The translations under genes were made by a program, and so were the position numbers. This document shows positions 7,764 to 16,000 of a stretch of DNA of 64,000 bases, piece by piece; the first letter of the stretch is position 1, and each line of letters opens with the position of its first letter. The notes beneath the pieces are model-generated. The model did not search any database. It had not been told where the DNA came from and saw only the letters and a program-made list of their open reading frames with translations. The DNA is taken from positions 32,853 to 96,852 of the forward strand of contig NZ_JAKMUZ010000011.1 in the NCBI RefSeq assembly GCF_027570195.1, in the 5' to 3' direction. This DNA is from Corynebacterium yonathiae. Its GTDB lineage: Bacteria; Actinomycetota; Actinomycetes; Mycobacteriales; Mycobacteriaceae.

Positions 7764-10031
7764 CTACATCCGATTCTTGGTGCGCGCGGTAGCAATCGCA
7801 TTCCACGGGTCCTCCGGCCAGGGGTGCTTGGGGTAACGCCCGCGCATATCGGCGCGCACGCCAGCATAGGGTCCGGACCAGAAGCTGGCGAGATCATCGG
7901 TCACCGCGAGCGGACGCCCAGCGGGGGAGAGTAGGTGGAATTGCACGCGGTGGCCACAGTATTCGGGGGATTCGGCCAGTCCAAAGCATTCCTGCAGCTT
8001 GATATGAACCACGGGGCGATCGCCGGACCAGTCGATTATGGCATCGCGGCCGGAGGGCACCGGAAGGCGCTCGGGGGCGAGCTCGTCCAGGTGGGTGGCT
8101 TCCGGCCAGGGAAGGAGGCGTTGCAGCGCGGGGTACATGTCTAGCTTGGCGGCGGGAGTGCCCTCGGCGATGCGATGTAATTCGGGCCCGAGCCACTCGG
8201 CGGGATCCGCGGAATCGACGTCGGGCCACGGTTCGCCAAAGTGGGAGTGCAGGTGGCGCAGGCGGTCTTTTAACCTTTGGGCCTTTTCGCTGAAGGTAAA
8301 AAGTCCTAGGCCTTCTTCACGGATGCCGGCGGCAAGCGCCTCCTCGGCTGCGGGGCCCGTGACTTTAACCGGGGTCTCAGAAAGGGTGATGGCGCCCGCG
8401 GCCTTGACCTTGACGCCGCGCACGCGGCCATCGCGCAGGAAAGCGCGGGTTTCCTCGGTGACGCCGATGGCCGCCAGGGCAGCCGATTCCTCGATGCGAG
8501 CGGCCGAGCGGATGATGGCATTGCCCGCATTGGACAAGGAGACCTCCGCGATGGCAAGCCACGGCGCTCCGGCCAAGCCCGAGTTATCGAGCAGGCGCGC
8601 GCGGGTGCCGCTGGCCAGCAGGTAATCTTCGCCCATGCGCTTGGCCACCTGCTCGGGAAAGGCGGTGGCTACGACCTCCCCGGGATCAGCCGGGCCGAGA
8701 TCCTCTACGAGACGTGCAAGCCGCTTGACCTCCCTCTGCGGTGGGTGGTGACGAGTGAGATCGGGGGTTAAGGGGGCGTCAGCAAGCGAGGCGATAATGG
8801 GCGCGGCCTGGTTGCCGTGGCGGAGCAAGGAGGCGCCGAGGCGCGGATCGGTGGGCAGGAGGGCGAGTTCTTGCGTGGCGCCAATGCGCTTGAGCGTTGC
8901 CTGTGCGGATGCGAGGGCCTGGGCCGGGGGCGGATCGAGCAGCGGGAAGTCCGGGCCTGCGGCCCAGCAGTCCAGAAACAGCGCGGCCTGGGTGAGGTCC
9001 GCGGAGAGGATCTCCGGGGTGGTGTGTGGGGAAAAGTGCTGGTAATCGTCCTGCGAATAGCAGCGAATCACGGTGCCTGGTGCCTCACGGCCGGCACGAC
9101 CAGCGCGCTGATCAGCACTCGACTTTGAGGTAGAAACCGTCACTAGCCCGGACATGCCGCGTTGGGCGTCGCGCCGGGGAATGCGGGAAAGCCCGGCATC
9201 TACCACCACGCGCACGCCCGGCACGGTAAGCGAGGACTCCGCGATAGAGGTAGCCACGACGATGCGCTGTTCATCGGTATACAGCGCGGCGTCTTGCTCC
9301 GCGGTGGTTTGCTTGCCATGCAGCGGAAACACATTATGGCCTGCTAAGGCATCGCACACGAGGTTGACTTCGCGCACGCCGGGCACAAAGACCAGCGTTG
9401 ATTCTTGCTGGCGGGCTGCCTGCTTGGCGACGTCCCCATAAAACTCCCTCGTTCCCGCCGCCCTGCCCGGCATGGGGGCGTACTGGATGTCGAGCGGATG
9501 GGTGACCGCCTCGGTGACGTGGACGGGGGCGTCCATAAGCTGGGAAAAGCGCTGCGCATCCACGGTGGCGGACATGGCGATGACGCGGAAGTCCTCGCGT
9601 AGCTCGGCCAGTTCCAGGCACATGCCCAGCACCAGATCCGTATCGAGCTGGCGCTCGTGGACCTCATCGATGGCAACGGTGGCTACGCCCTCGAGTTCCG
9701 GATCCTTTAGCAGGCGCCGCAGCAGCACGCCCGGCGTGACGAACTCGACGTCGCTGCCCCTGCGGGACTCGCCCCGGATGGCGAAACCGACCTTGTCCGG
9801 GGTACCGCTGAGGGTACTCAGGCGCTGCGCGGCCGCGCGCACGGCCACACGGCGTGGGGCGGTGACGATGACCTTGCCGCGTCCTGCCGCGTGATTGGCC
9901 AGCGCCGGTGGCACGAGCGTGGTTTTACCCGTACCGGGCGGGGCCTGGATGACGACGTTTCCGGTGCTAGGTAGCGAATCGATGGTCTCGGCTACGGGAA
10001 GTCCCGCGCCGATGCGAGCGAGATCAAACAT
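7764..10031 (-). CDS. hrpB: ATP-dependent RNA helicase HrpB
   Basis: The 755-aa protein has Walker A APPGTGKTT near residue 32, the DEAH-type box as IDEVHERQLD, the SAT motif MSATVDAQRF, motif VI QRAGRAGREAPG, and a long C-terminal domain typical of HrpB. It is a cytoplasmic DEAH helicase; the cellular role in actinobacteria is unclear. The start ATG abuts the TAA of the acetyltransferase gene upstream (TAAATG), so the two genes form an operon with probable translational coupling. The length is slightly below that of the E. coli protein. Confidence 0.93.
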   Translation of the reverse strand: MFDLARIGAGLPVAETIDSLPSTGNVVIQAPPGTGKTTLVPPALANHAAGRGKVIVTAPRRVAVRAAAQRLSTLSGTPDKVGFAIRGESRRGSDVEFVTPGVLLRRLLKDPELEGVATVAIDEVHERQLDTDLVLGMCLELAELREDFRVIAMSATVDAQRFSQLMDAPVHVTEAVTHPLDIQYAPMPGRAAGTREFYGDVAKQAARQQESTLVFVPGVREVNLVCDALAGHNVFPLHGKQTTAEQDAALYTDEQRIVVATSIAESSLTVPGVRVVVDAGLSRIPRRDAQRGMSGLVTVSTSKSSADQRAGRAGREAPGTVIRCYSQDDYQHFSPHTTPEILSADLTQAALFLDCWAAGPDFPLLDPPPAQALASAQATLKRIGATQELALLPTDPRLGASLLRHGNQAAPIIASLADAPLTPDLTRHHPPQREVKRLARLVEDLGPADPGEVVATAFPEQVAKRMGEDYLLASGTRARLLDNSGLAGAPWLAIAEVSLSNAGNAIIRSAARIEESAALAAIGVTEETRAFLRDGRVRGVKVKAAGAITLSETPVKVTGPAAEEALAAGIREEGLGLFTFSEKAQRLKDRLRHLHSHFGEPWPDVDSADPAEWLGPELHRIAEGTPAAKLDMYPALQRLLPWPEATHLDELAPERLPVPSGRDAIIDWSGDRPVVHIKLQECFGLAESPEYCGHRVQFHLLSPAGRPLAVTDDLASFWSGPYAGVRADMRGRYPKHPWPEDPWNAIATARTKNRM

Positions 10032-10688
10032 TTAGTTGGCGGCTCCAAAACCCTCGACAGGGCCGTTGAGATCCTGGCGCTCCCAGGCTTCCTCATTGTC
10101 TTCCAGCTTGCGCACCACGCGGCCGGGGGAACCCAGGACCAGCGAATTATCCGGGATATCGGTGGTAATAAGCGTGCCTGCGCCTATAACGCAGTTCTTT
10201 CCAATCGTGATGCCCGGCAGCACGGTGACATTAGCACCGAGCCACGTATTATCACCGATAGTGATGGGCTTGGCTATCTCCCAGCCGCCGGCGCGCATCT
10301 CATGATCGTTTACCGGATGCCCCATCGTAATCAGGGAGCAATTGGGGCCGACCATGACGCCATTGCCGAGCGTGACCGCGGCCTGGGCCAAAATGGTAGC
10401 GCCAAAATTAATGAAGACGCGCTCGCCGCATACGAGGTTGCAGCCGTACTCAAGGTTGAGCGGCACGTGCAGGCCCGGCACCGAAGATTCTTCCGGCAGT
10501 ATCTCGCGCAGGATGCCTTCGGCACGCTCTTGGTCCGTATTCTGTAGTTCGTTGAGCTGCTTAACCAATCGAAAAGTGCGCTGGTGCTCTTCCTTCGCCT
10601 CCGGCATGCTCGGCAGAAACCACTCCCCACCAGTCATCCGCTCCCATGAGCCGTAGCGTTCCAAGTTCTGCCGCTCCTGTGCATCCAT
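10032..10688 (-). CDS. Sugar O-acetyltransferase of the maltose/galactoside acetyltransferase type
   Basis: The 218-aa protein has the N-terminal maltose-acetyltransferase helix (GGEWFLPSMPEAKEEHQRTFRLVKQLN) and then a left-handed beta-helix of hexapeptide repeats (VTLGNGVMVGPNCSLIT, TIGDNTWLGANVTVLPGITIGKNCVIGAG). The catalytic His is in ITMGHPVN. Such enzymes acetylate sugars from acetyl-CoA in the cytoplasm. TACAAT (10696-10701) stands 7 nt before ATG 10688, favouring this start over ATG 10697. It is the first gene of an operon with hrpB. Confidence 0.88.
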   Translation of the reverse strand: MDAQERQNLERYGSWERMTGGEWFLPSMPEAKEEHQRTFRLVKQLNELQNTDQERAEGILREILPEESSVPGLHVPLNLEYGCNLVCGERVFINFGATILAQAAVTLGNGVMVGPNCSLITMGHPVNDHEMRAGGWEIAKPITIGDNTWLGANVTVLPGITIGKNCVIGAGTLITTDIPDNSLVLGSPGRVVRKLEDNEEAWERQDLNGPVEGFGAAN

Positions 10689-10867
10689 GGGTGTCATTGT
10701 AGAGGGTGAGTGGTGCTTAATAAGTATCTGCGAAAATCCCTTAGATTCCGGTAAAACACAAACTCACATGCCGCTTTTGTTGGCTCGATAAAATTTGTAG
10801 ACGATATTGCCAAAGCGGTTTCTAATTCTCAGAGTTAAGGTTGAGTGTAAGTAGAAGGCCAAGCACA

Positions 10868-11197
10868 ATGAGTGAGCATATGGAAACAGATTCAAGAAAA
10901 ATCGTCGATAATATTTTGAGCGATATGGCGGAACTCAATGACTGGATCTGTATTGCTGATGCAACTGGGGCGAATGGGAAAAACTCGTTTTATGCTACGT
11001 ATGACGATGTCGTTACCATCCTTAGCGCAGTCAAAAACTCCTCAGCAGTGACGCTTGGAAAGCTCGGCGCAGGATTTCAAGACCTTCCGGATAGTTGGTC
11101 TCCTAGGGAAATAGCGAGCGAAGTGTTTTCCTCCCCGGATCCTAACGGTGAGATGATGAACTTCTGGATAAGGGAATTGGAAGACCCCCAGCGCTAG
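10868..11197 (+). CDS. Hypothetical protein, AT-rich accessory gene
   Basis: A 109-aa acidic soluble protein with no signal peptide or membrane segment; I recognise no family. GAAGG sits 9 nt before ATG 10868, which supports translation. Visible features are an N-terminal helix (SRKIVDNILSDMAELNDWI) and a conserved-looking FYATYDDVVTILSAVKN. Base and codon use (many A/T-ending codons) differ from the GC-rich genes on either side and resemble the next two genes, so all three may have arrived together. The small acidic character would suit an immunity or antitoxin-type protein, but nothing here proves it. Confidence 0.55.
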   Translation: MSEHMETDSRKIVDNILSDMAELNDWICIADATGANGKNSFYATYDDVVTILSAVKNSSAVTLGKLGAGFQDLPDSWSPREIASEVFSSPDPNGEMMNFWIRELEDPQR

Positions 11198-11291
11198 CTG
11201 CCGCAATCTTCACACCGCAAGTATGACGTTATCGATGAGGTGAATTCTGCACCTGGGGAGGAGGGCTATTTCACCTTTCGGTCTGGATGGA

Positions 11292-12002
11292 CTACCGCAG
11301 TTTGAACTCTACGACGTCTACTTCGTCATCGTCACCTAAACCGGGATAGTGAGCATCTAGCGCTTTCTGAAGCTCGGTGAGAGAGCCAAAACCGTCATTT
11401 CGGGCTTGCTTTTCCGACAATTCACTTCGCCGGGTGGAGGTAACGGCTGTGACCTGTGCAGGAATGGTGACGATCTCTCCAGATTCTTTCTCGAAGACAA
11501 TGTGGGCATCTCCTTTATGGAAAGGATCATCTACCCGGATGGTTTGTTGCTTTTCTCCGCTACGAATTGATTCCTCGTAGCCTTCCCACATGTAGATGCG
11601 CTGCTCTTGTTCCATATCTCGCCAGTTGAATGCGAATGGCAAGAGTTCTTCTACGGTAGGTGCTTCAAGTCCATTGCTTCCGCGCACGATGCACCGAATG
11701 GACGGATCAACATCAAAAAGCACCTGGCGGCATTTACCGCAGGGAGGAATAACTTGACCAGTAGGTCCGTATACGGCGACTACTGCTTGGATTGGGTCCT
11801 CTGGATAACTAGAAGCATGGTTAGCTAAAGCCGAGACTTCCCCACAAGGACCACCGAGGAAGTGGTGCGCGTTCAAACCGAGTACGTGTTTTCCTGATTT
11901 GGTAAGGAGTGCTGCGGCTACAGTGTGATCTCCTCCGTCCTGAAAGCGCCGTGCGTGAGTAGTTGCTTTGGCTAGCAAATTTCGAAGTTCGTTAGTAATC
12001 AC
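11292..12002 (-). CDS. Fusion of a blasticidin-S-deaminase-like cytidine deaminase with a C-terminal ASCH (YqfB-like) domain
   Basis: The 236-aa protein has two domains. Residues 1-130 form a zinc cytidine deaminase of the blasticidin-S deaminase type, with GGPCGEVSAL (ligand C53, catalytic E55) and PPCGKCRQVL (ligands C88 and C91). Residues 135-236 form an ASCH domain with SGEKQQTIR, HKGD, and a C-terminus (LTELQKALDAHYPG, VVEFK) close to E. coli YqfB as I remember it. YqfB is an N4-acetylcytidine amidohydrolase with a Lys-Thr-Glu triad; here K151 and T154 are kept and D203 falls at the Glu position. The combination suggests conversion of ac4C to cytidine and then uridine. The start is GTG. 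Codon use is AT-rich and its neighbours are accessory genes. Confidence 0.82.
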   Translation of the reverse strand: MITNELRNLLAKATTHARRFQDGGDHTVAAALLTKSGKHVLGLNAHHFLGGPCGEVSALANHASSYPEDPIQAVVAVYGPTGQVIPPCGKCRQVLFDVDPSIRCIVRGSNGLEAPTVEELLPFAFNWRDMEQEQRIYMWEGYEESIRSGEKQQTIRVDDPFHKGDAHIVFEKESGEIVTIPAQVTAVTSTRRSELSEKQARNDGFGSLTELQKALDAHYPGLGDDDEVDVVEFKLR

Positions 12003-12342
12003 TCTTTAAGCGTAATAATTGCCAACGCGCTTTATCTATGTGAAGACAGAGATCGGGAACATCGGGGTTTCTTGGATGCATAAAAAATTGCTGGGCTTAA
12101 CAGACGTCCTCATGAATGCTATGACTACCGCTTTTGTGGGAGCGCGCGTGTGGGCAGATAATGCAGGACGGCAGTCGGAATAAGCGATGTGCCGCAGCAA
12201 TGACAGAAGCAGTCCTCTTTCTTTGCGCTTTAACAGGTGGGTGGATCCGCCGAAAACCGCGTTAGTGCGTAAGTTGAGCGTTTACCACCCTTCTGCGTAC
12301 TGGGTGTGCAGATTGTGATCGATTTGCTTGTGTACACACAAA
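12003..12342. other. 340-bp intergenic region in the accessory patch
   Basis: No convincing gene is seen on either strand. The stretch holds the upstream region of the deaminase-ASCH gene and the downstream region of the MepB-family gene. A 10-bp palindrome TGTGTACACA lies near 12331-12340. Short open frames present have no ribosome site or coding bias. Confidence 0.5.
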
Positions 12343-12774
12343 TCAAAATTCTGTAAACGATGCCTGTTGCTGCTTTTGAGTCTTTAAAGCGTTGGAGTTC
12401 AGCCCCTCACTCCATGGCGGATACACTCTAAATCCTCTCTTTCCTGGGGTTGCTCCGGAGGTAATACCGAGACGTTGTAAATCTTGATTGCTAAATTGAA
12501 ACACACCTCGGTGATCTCCTTGAATCACAAAGACTAGGAGACCGTCGCCGCAGGAAGAATCTTCAAAAGGCACGGATTCCCCTTCATGGTTGCGTTGCCA
12601 GAATGCTACGAAGGCTCCCGGCTTAGAAGGCGTGGTGCGTGCTGTGCGAACATGCCAGGTTTTAGCTCCCAACTCGGCTATTCCCGATTCATAATTCGCA
12701 TTATCACTTGTTCCGTTGATGGTGCCCTCTAAATTAAAGGACGCCATGAATCGGTAAAAGGATTCAAATTTCAT
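12343..12774 (-). CDS. MepB-family protein
   Basis: The 143-aa protein matches the MepB pattern: YESGIAELGAKTWHVRTARTTPSKPGAFVAFWQRN, then FVIQGDHRGVFQFSN and the family's most conserved block GKRGFRVYPPWSEGLN near the C-terminus. MepB is known from the staphylococcal mepRAB multidrug locus, but its biochemical role is unknown. No transporter or MarR regulator accompanies it here. Like the deaminase-ASCH gene on the same strand it is AT-rich compared with surrounding core genes. The start ATG 12774 has no clear ribosome site. Confidence 0.8.
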   Translation of the reverse strand: MKFESFYRFMASFNLEGTINGTSDNANYESGIAELGAKTWHVRTARTTPSKPGAFVAFWQRNHEGESVPFEDSSCGDGLLVFVIQGDHRGVFQFSNQDLQRLGITSGATPGKRGFRVYPPWSEGLNSNALKTQKQQQASFTEF

Positions 12775-12962
12775 TTTCTACGTGATGTATACAGCTACTT
12801 TCGTCCAAATTTCAAGCTTAAGGAAAGCGGCGGAGGGCAACAAATTCCCCACGTTGTTTGAAGTGCCCAGGGTTGGGGCCGATTGGTCTTAAACGCATTC
12901 TGGGCCTTGTCGAAGGAAAGTTCTGGATCGATCTATTGGGACGTTGGGTTTAGGGTGAGGTC

Positions 12963-13652
12963 ATGCTTTTTGATTCCCTGCCGCGACCGAGCGTGCGTGT
13001 GGCTCCGGGGGTGGGTCATGTGCCGGAGTGGGTGGGCGTCGATAAGCAGAAGGCCTTGGTAGAAGAGATGCGTGGCATTGCGCGCGAGTATGCGAATACG
13101 CCGATGGCGATGGTGCGCCCCCGGCTGAAATCCGGCGGGCAAATGAGCGTATTTCAGCTGCATTTGGGCAGGTATTGGCATTATCCCAGCTATCGGTATG
13201 TGGACAATATGGACGGTACACGGGTTCCGCCGGTGCCGGAGAGCCTGCGGCGGATTGCTCCGGGGGCACTGCGCGCCGCAGCCGAGGTGGCACCTGAGCT
13301 AGAGCCGTGGGTGGAGAACTTCGTGCCGGAGATGGCGCTAGTTAATTACTATCCGCCGGGCTCGGCCATGGGCATGCACGTGGATGATTCGGAGGAGTCA
13401 CCTGCCCCGGTGATTTCGCTATCCATTGGGGATGAGGCTCTTTTCCGCATGGGCCATACCGAATCGCGCACGCGGCCGTGGGATGATATCACGCTGTGCT
13501 CTGGGGATTTGGTGGTCTTTGGTGGGCCAAAGCGTTTTGCCTACCACGGGGTAGTGCGCGTTAACGACGGTACGTTGCCGGAGGGGTGCGGGTTGAGTGA
13601 GGGACGTATCAACATCACCATCAGACAAGTATCTGCGCGGGCGGTAAGCTAG
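12963..13652 (+). CDS. alkB: AlkB-family alpha-ketoglutarate-dependent dioxygenase (DNA/RNA alkylation repair)
   Basis: The 229-aa protein carries the Fe(II) and 2-oxoglutarate site of AlkB: H139 and D141 in MGMHVDDSE, the distal H195 in RFAYHGVVRV, and the Arg pair of RINITIR (R215, R221). Substrate-recognition segment NYYPPGSAMG is also present. The enzyme removes alkyl groups from bases (for example 1-methyladenine) by oxidation. TAGGGT (12951-12956) lies 6 nt before ATG 12963, indicating a leaderless mRNA. The following FMN reductase gene is 38 bp downstream with its own ribosome site. Confidence 0.93.
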   Translation: MLFDSLPRPSVRVAPGVGHVPEWVGVDKQKALVEEMRGIAREYANTPMAMVRPRLKSGGQMSVFQLHLGRYWHYPSYRYVDNMDGTRVPPVPESLRRIAPGALRAAAEVAPELEPWVENFVPEMALVNYYPPGSAMGMHVDDSEESPAPVISLSIGDEALFRMGHTESRTRPWDDITLCSGDLVVFGGPKRFAYHGVVRVNDGTLPEGCGLSEGRINITIRQVSARAVS

Positions 13653-13690
13653 GGACGTTACATAAAGCTTGAAGGAAAGAAGGTTCTCTT

Positions 13691-14236
13691 ATGTCTCGTA
13701 TCGGCATCATCATCGGCACTACCCGCGATAACTCGGCCGGCAAGGTCGTGGGTGAGTGGCTTTATGATCTTGCCCAGGGGCGCCAGGATGGGGTGGAGTA
13801 CACCTTGCTGGACCTCAAGGAGTTTGATGTTCCGCTGCTGACCACTGACGTCATTCCTGCCACCGCCAATAAGCAGTATGCGGATGAAAAGGTGCAGGCT
13901 TGGTCTGATGCAGTGGATGCCTGCGATGGCTTCGTATTTGTTACCCCGGAGTACAACCGCTCGGTGCCGGGTCCGTTCAAGAATGCCTTCGACTGCTTGG
14001 CCGGGGAGTGGACCGGCAAGCCAGTCGCGTTCGCCGGTTACGGTCCAGCGGGCGCAATCCGCGGCGTGGAAGCATGGCGCACCATCGTGGTCAACTTCTC
14101 CATGCCGCAGCTGCGCAATCAGCTCGACTTCGGTTTCTTTACTGACTGGACCGAAGGCGAATTCCGCCCCGTGGATGCCAAGGTAGAACGCACCAATTCC
14201 TTGCTGGCCGAGCTGGAAGATGCCGTTACTGCCTAG
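13691..14236 (+). CDS. NADPH-dependent FMN reductase family protein (NAD(P)H quinone/azo reductase-like)
   Basis: The 181-aa protein has the flavodoxin-like fold of the FMN_red family: the phosphate-binding loop IIGTTRDNSAGK at the N-terminus and FVTPEYNRSVPGPFKNAFD, where the YN(R/G)S motif contacts the flavin, followed by GYGPAGAIRG. Members reduce quinones, azo dyes or metal ions with NAD(P)H in the cytoplasm. The ribosome site AAGAAGG precedes ATG 13691. Its 3' end faces betB, with a 141-bp region of nested inverted repeats between. Confidence 0.88.
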   Translation: MSRIGIIIGTTRDNSAGKVVGEWLYDLAQGRQDGVEYTLLDLKEFDVPLLTTDVIPATANKQYADEKVQAWSDAVDACDGFVFVTPEYNRSVPGPFKNAFDCLAGEWTGKPVAFAGYGPAGAIRGVEAWRTIVVNFSMPQLRNQLDFGFFTDWTEGEFRPVDAKVERTNSLLAELEDAVTA

Positions 14237-14248
14237 TCAGTTCGCACT

Positions 14249-14311
14249 GCGGCCACGTTCTGGCCCCGCAATAGGTGAACGAGACCGATAACGTGGCCGC
14301 ACGTTGGTCTC
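14249..14311. repeat. Nested, mutually exclusive inverted repeats
   Basis: GCGGCCACGTT (14249-14259) pairs perfectly with AACGTGGCCGC (14290-14300). Part of that right arm can instead join a second hairpin, GAGACC (14281-14286) plus AACGT (14290-14294) against ACGTT plus GGTCTC (14301-14311). The two structures cannot form together. They lie between convergent genes and may be part of a transcription end region. Confidence 0.5.
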
Positions 14312-14321
14312 TTACAACAAT

Positions 14322-14357
14322 TCAGCCCCCGCGCTCTTTCCGAGCAGCGGGGGCTGA
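14322..14357. terminator. Bidirectional terminator-like hairpin between FMN reductase and betB
   Basis: TCAGCCCCCGC (14322-14332) and GCGGGGGCTGA (14347-14357) make an 11-bp GC-rich stem with a 14-nt loop. T-runs on both sides are weak. The position between two convergent genes suits a shared terminator. Confidence 0.65.
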
Positions 14358-14377
14358 CTATTAGGTGGCCGGCTTAG

Positions 14378-15955
14378 TTACTGCAGGCCAAATTGATCCC
14401 AAGCGGCAGGGGAGAGGTTCTGGTACACGTGTTTGTGCTCCTGGTACTCGGCCAAGCCGGTGGGGCCAAGCTCGCGGCCGTTGCCGGACTGCTTGAAGCC
14501 GCCCCACTCTGCCTGCGGCAGGTACGGGTGGAAGTCGTTGATCCAGATGGTGCCGTGGCGCAGGGCGCGGGCTACGCGCTCGGCGCGGCCGGCGTCGGAA
14601 GTGTAGACAGCGCCTGCCAAGCCGTACTCGGTGTCATTCGCGATGGCGATGGCCTCCTCCTCGGTGGTGAAGGTCTCGATGGTCACGGTCGGGCCGAAGG
14701 CCTCGTCGTGGACGCAGTCCATCTTGCGGGTAGCTCCGTCAATGATGGTCGGCAGGTAGTAGACACCAGCGCCCAAGTCGGTGTTGCCGGTGCCGTGCTG
14801 GCCATTGGTGTCCTCGCTGGTGGCGGCGCGGCCACCGGTGAGGATCTTGGCGCCCTGCTCGCGAGCCTTGTCCACGTAGGCAGCAACCTTCTCGCGGTGC
14901 TCGGCGGAGATGAGCGGGCCGGTCTCGGCCTTGTCATCGGTCGGGCCGCCGATCTTGATCTTATTGGCGCGCTCTACTAAGGCGTCGACGAACTTATCGT
15001 GCAGGGACTCTTCTACGACGATGCGGGAGCCTGCGGAGCAGACCTGGCCGGAGTGGAAGAAGGCGCCATTGAGGGCGTTGTCCACGGCGACGTCGAAATC
15101 AGCATCGGCGAAGATGACGTTCGGGTTCTTGCCGCCGAGCTCGAGCGCGGTGCGCTTGACGGTCTCCGCCGCATTCTTGGCGATGATCTTGCCGGTGACC
15201 AGGCCACCGGTGAAGGAAACCATGTCTACATCAGGGTGCTGGGAGAGCGGGTTACCGCAGTTAGCGCCGGCGCCGGTAATGAGGTTGCCTACGCCGTCCG
15301 GCAGACCGCACTCCTTGAGGGCGGCCATGAGCAGCATCGCGGTGTGCGGGGTGAGCTCTGCCTGCTTGAGGACGAAGGTATTGCCGGCAGCCAGGGCCGG
15401 ACCGACCTTCCAGGAGACCTGCAGCAGCGGGTAGTTCCATGGCGTAATCAGGCCGCAGACACCGACGGGCTCGGCGTCGATGCGGGAGCGCAGGTTGGGA
15501 TCCTGCGGGTCGACTACGCGGCCGGCCTGGTGCTGGGCCAGGGTGCCGAAGTACTCGAAGGCGTTGGCAATGTCATCCATATCACCCAAGGACTCCTCGT
15601 AGCGCTTGCCGGTATCAGCGGACTCGGCCTGAGCGAAAAGCTCCTTGTGCTCACGGATGAAATCGGCAACGCGGATGACGAGCTTGCCGCGCTCGGCGGA
15701 CGGGGTATTGGCCCACTCGCCGTTATCGAAGGTTTCCCGGGCAACCTTGATGGCGCGCTCGGTGTCCTCGTCGGATGCCTCGGAAACTAAACCGACGGTG
15801 GAACCATCGGCCGGGCAGATGATGGTGCGGGTCTCGCCGCTCTGGGCGGCTTCCCACTTACCGTTGATGAACAGGGACTTCGGGGCGCCATCAGCATGCA
15901 CGCCCTTCAGCAAATCGGTCTGGGTGGGGTCGAACAAAGTGTTCTGGGTGCTCAA
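14378..15955 (-). CDS. betB: Betaine-aldehyde dehydrogenase
   Basis: The 525-aa protein is an aldehyde dehydrogenase with catalytic Cys in GQVCSAGSR, the general-base Glu in ELGGKNPN, the NAD site SFTGGLVTGK and the motif TPWNYPLLQ. It oxidises betaine aldehyde to glycine betaine with NAD(P)+ in the cytoplasm. The context (choline transporter directly upstream, choline dehydrogenase next to it) supports this substrate. The start appears to be TTG at 15955, with AGAAAGG 11 nt upstream; no in-frame ATG precedes it. The 45-bp gap from betT implies a betT-betB operon. A betI repressor is not present nearby. Confidence 0.9.
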   Translation of the reverse strand: MSTQNTLFDPTQTDLLKGVHADGAPKSLFINGKWEAAQSGETRTIICPADGSTVGLVSEASDEDTERAIKVARETFDNGEWANTPSAERGKLVIRVADFIREHKELFAQAESADTGKRYEESLGDMDDIANAFEYFGTLAQHQAGRVVDPQDPNLRSRIDAEPVGVCGLITPWNYPLLQVSWKVGPALAAGNTFVLKQAELTPHTAMLLMAALKECGLPDGVGNLITGAGANCGNPLSQHPDVDMVSFTGGLVTGKIIAKNAAETVKRTALELGGKNPNVIFADADFDVAVDNALNGAFFHSGQVCSAGSRIVVEESLHDKFVDALVERANKIKIGGPTDDKAETGPLISAEHREKVAAYVDKAREQGAKILTGGRAATSEDTNGQHGTGNTDLGAGVYYLPTIIDGATRKMDCVHDEAFGPTVTIETFTTEEEAIAIANDTEYGLAGAVYTSDAGRAERVARALRHGTIWINDFHPYLPQAEWGGFKQSGNGRELGPTGLAEYQEHKHVYQNLSPAAWDQFGLQ

Positions 15956-16000
15956 GTGAAAAGCAACCTTTCTCTCATAGAGGTAGTTGTAAGGGCCAGC

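Noticed and set aside
12331..12340. TGTGTACACA palindrome as a GlxR site
   Set aside because: It does not fit TGTGANNTANNTCACA and has no matching promoter.
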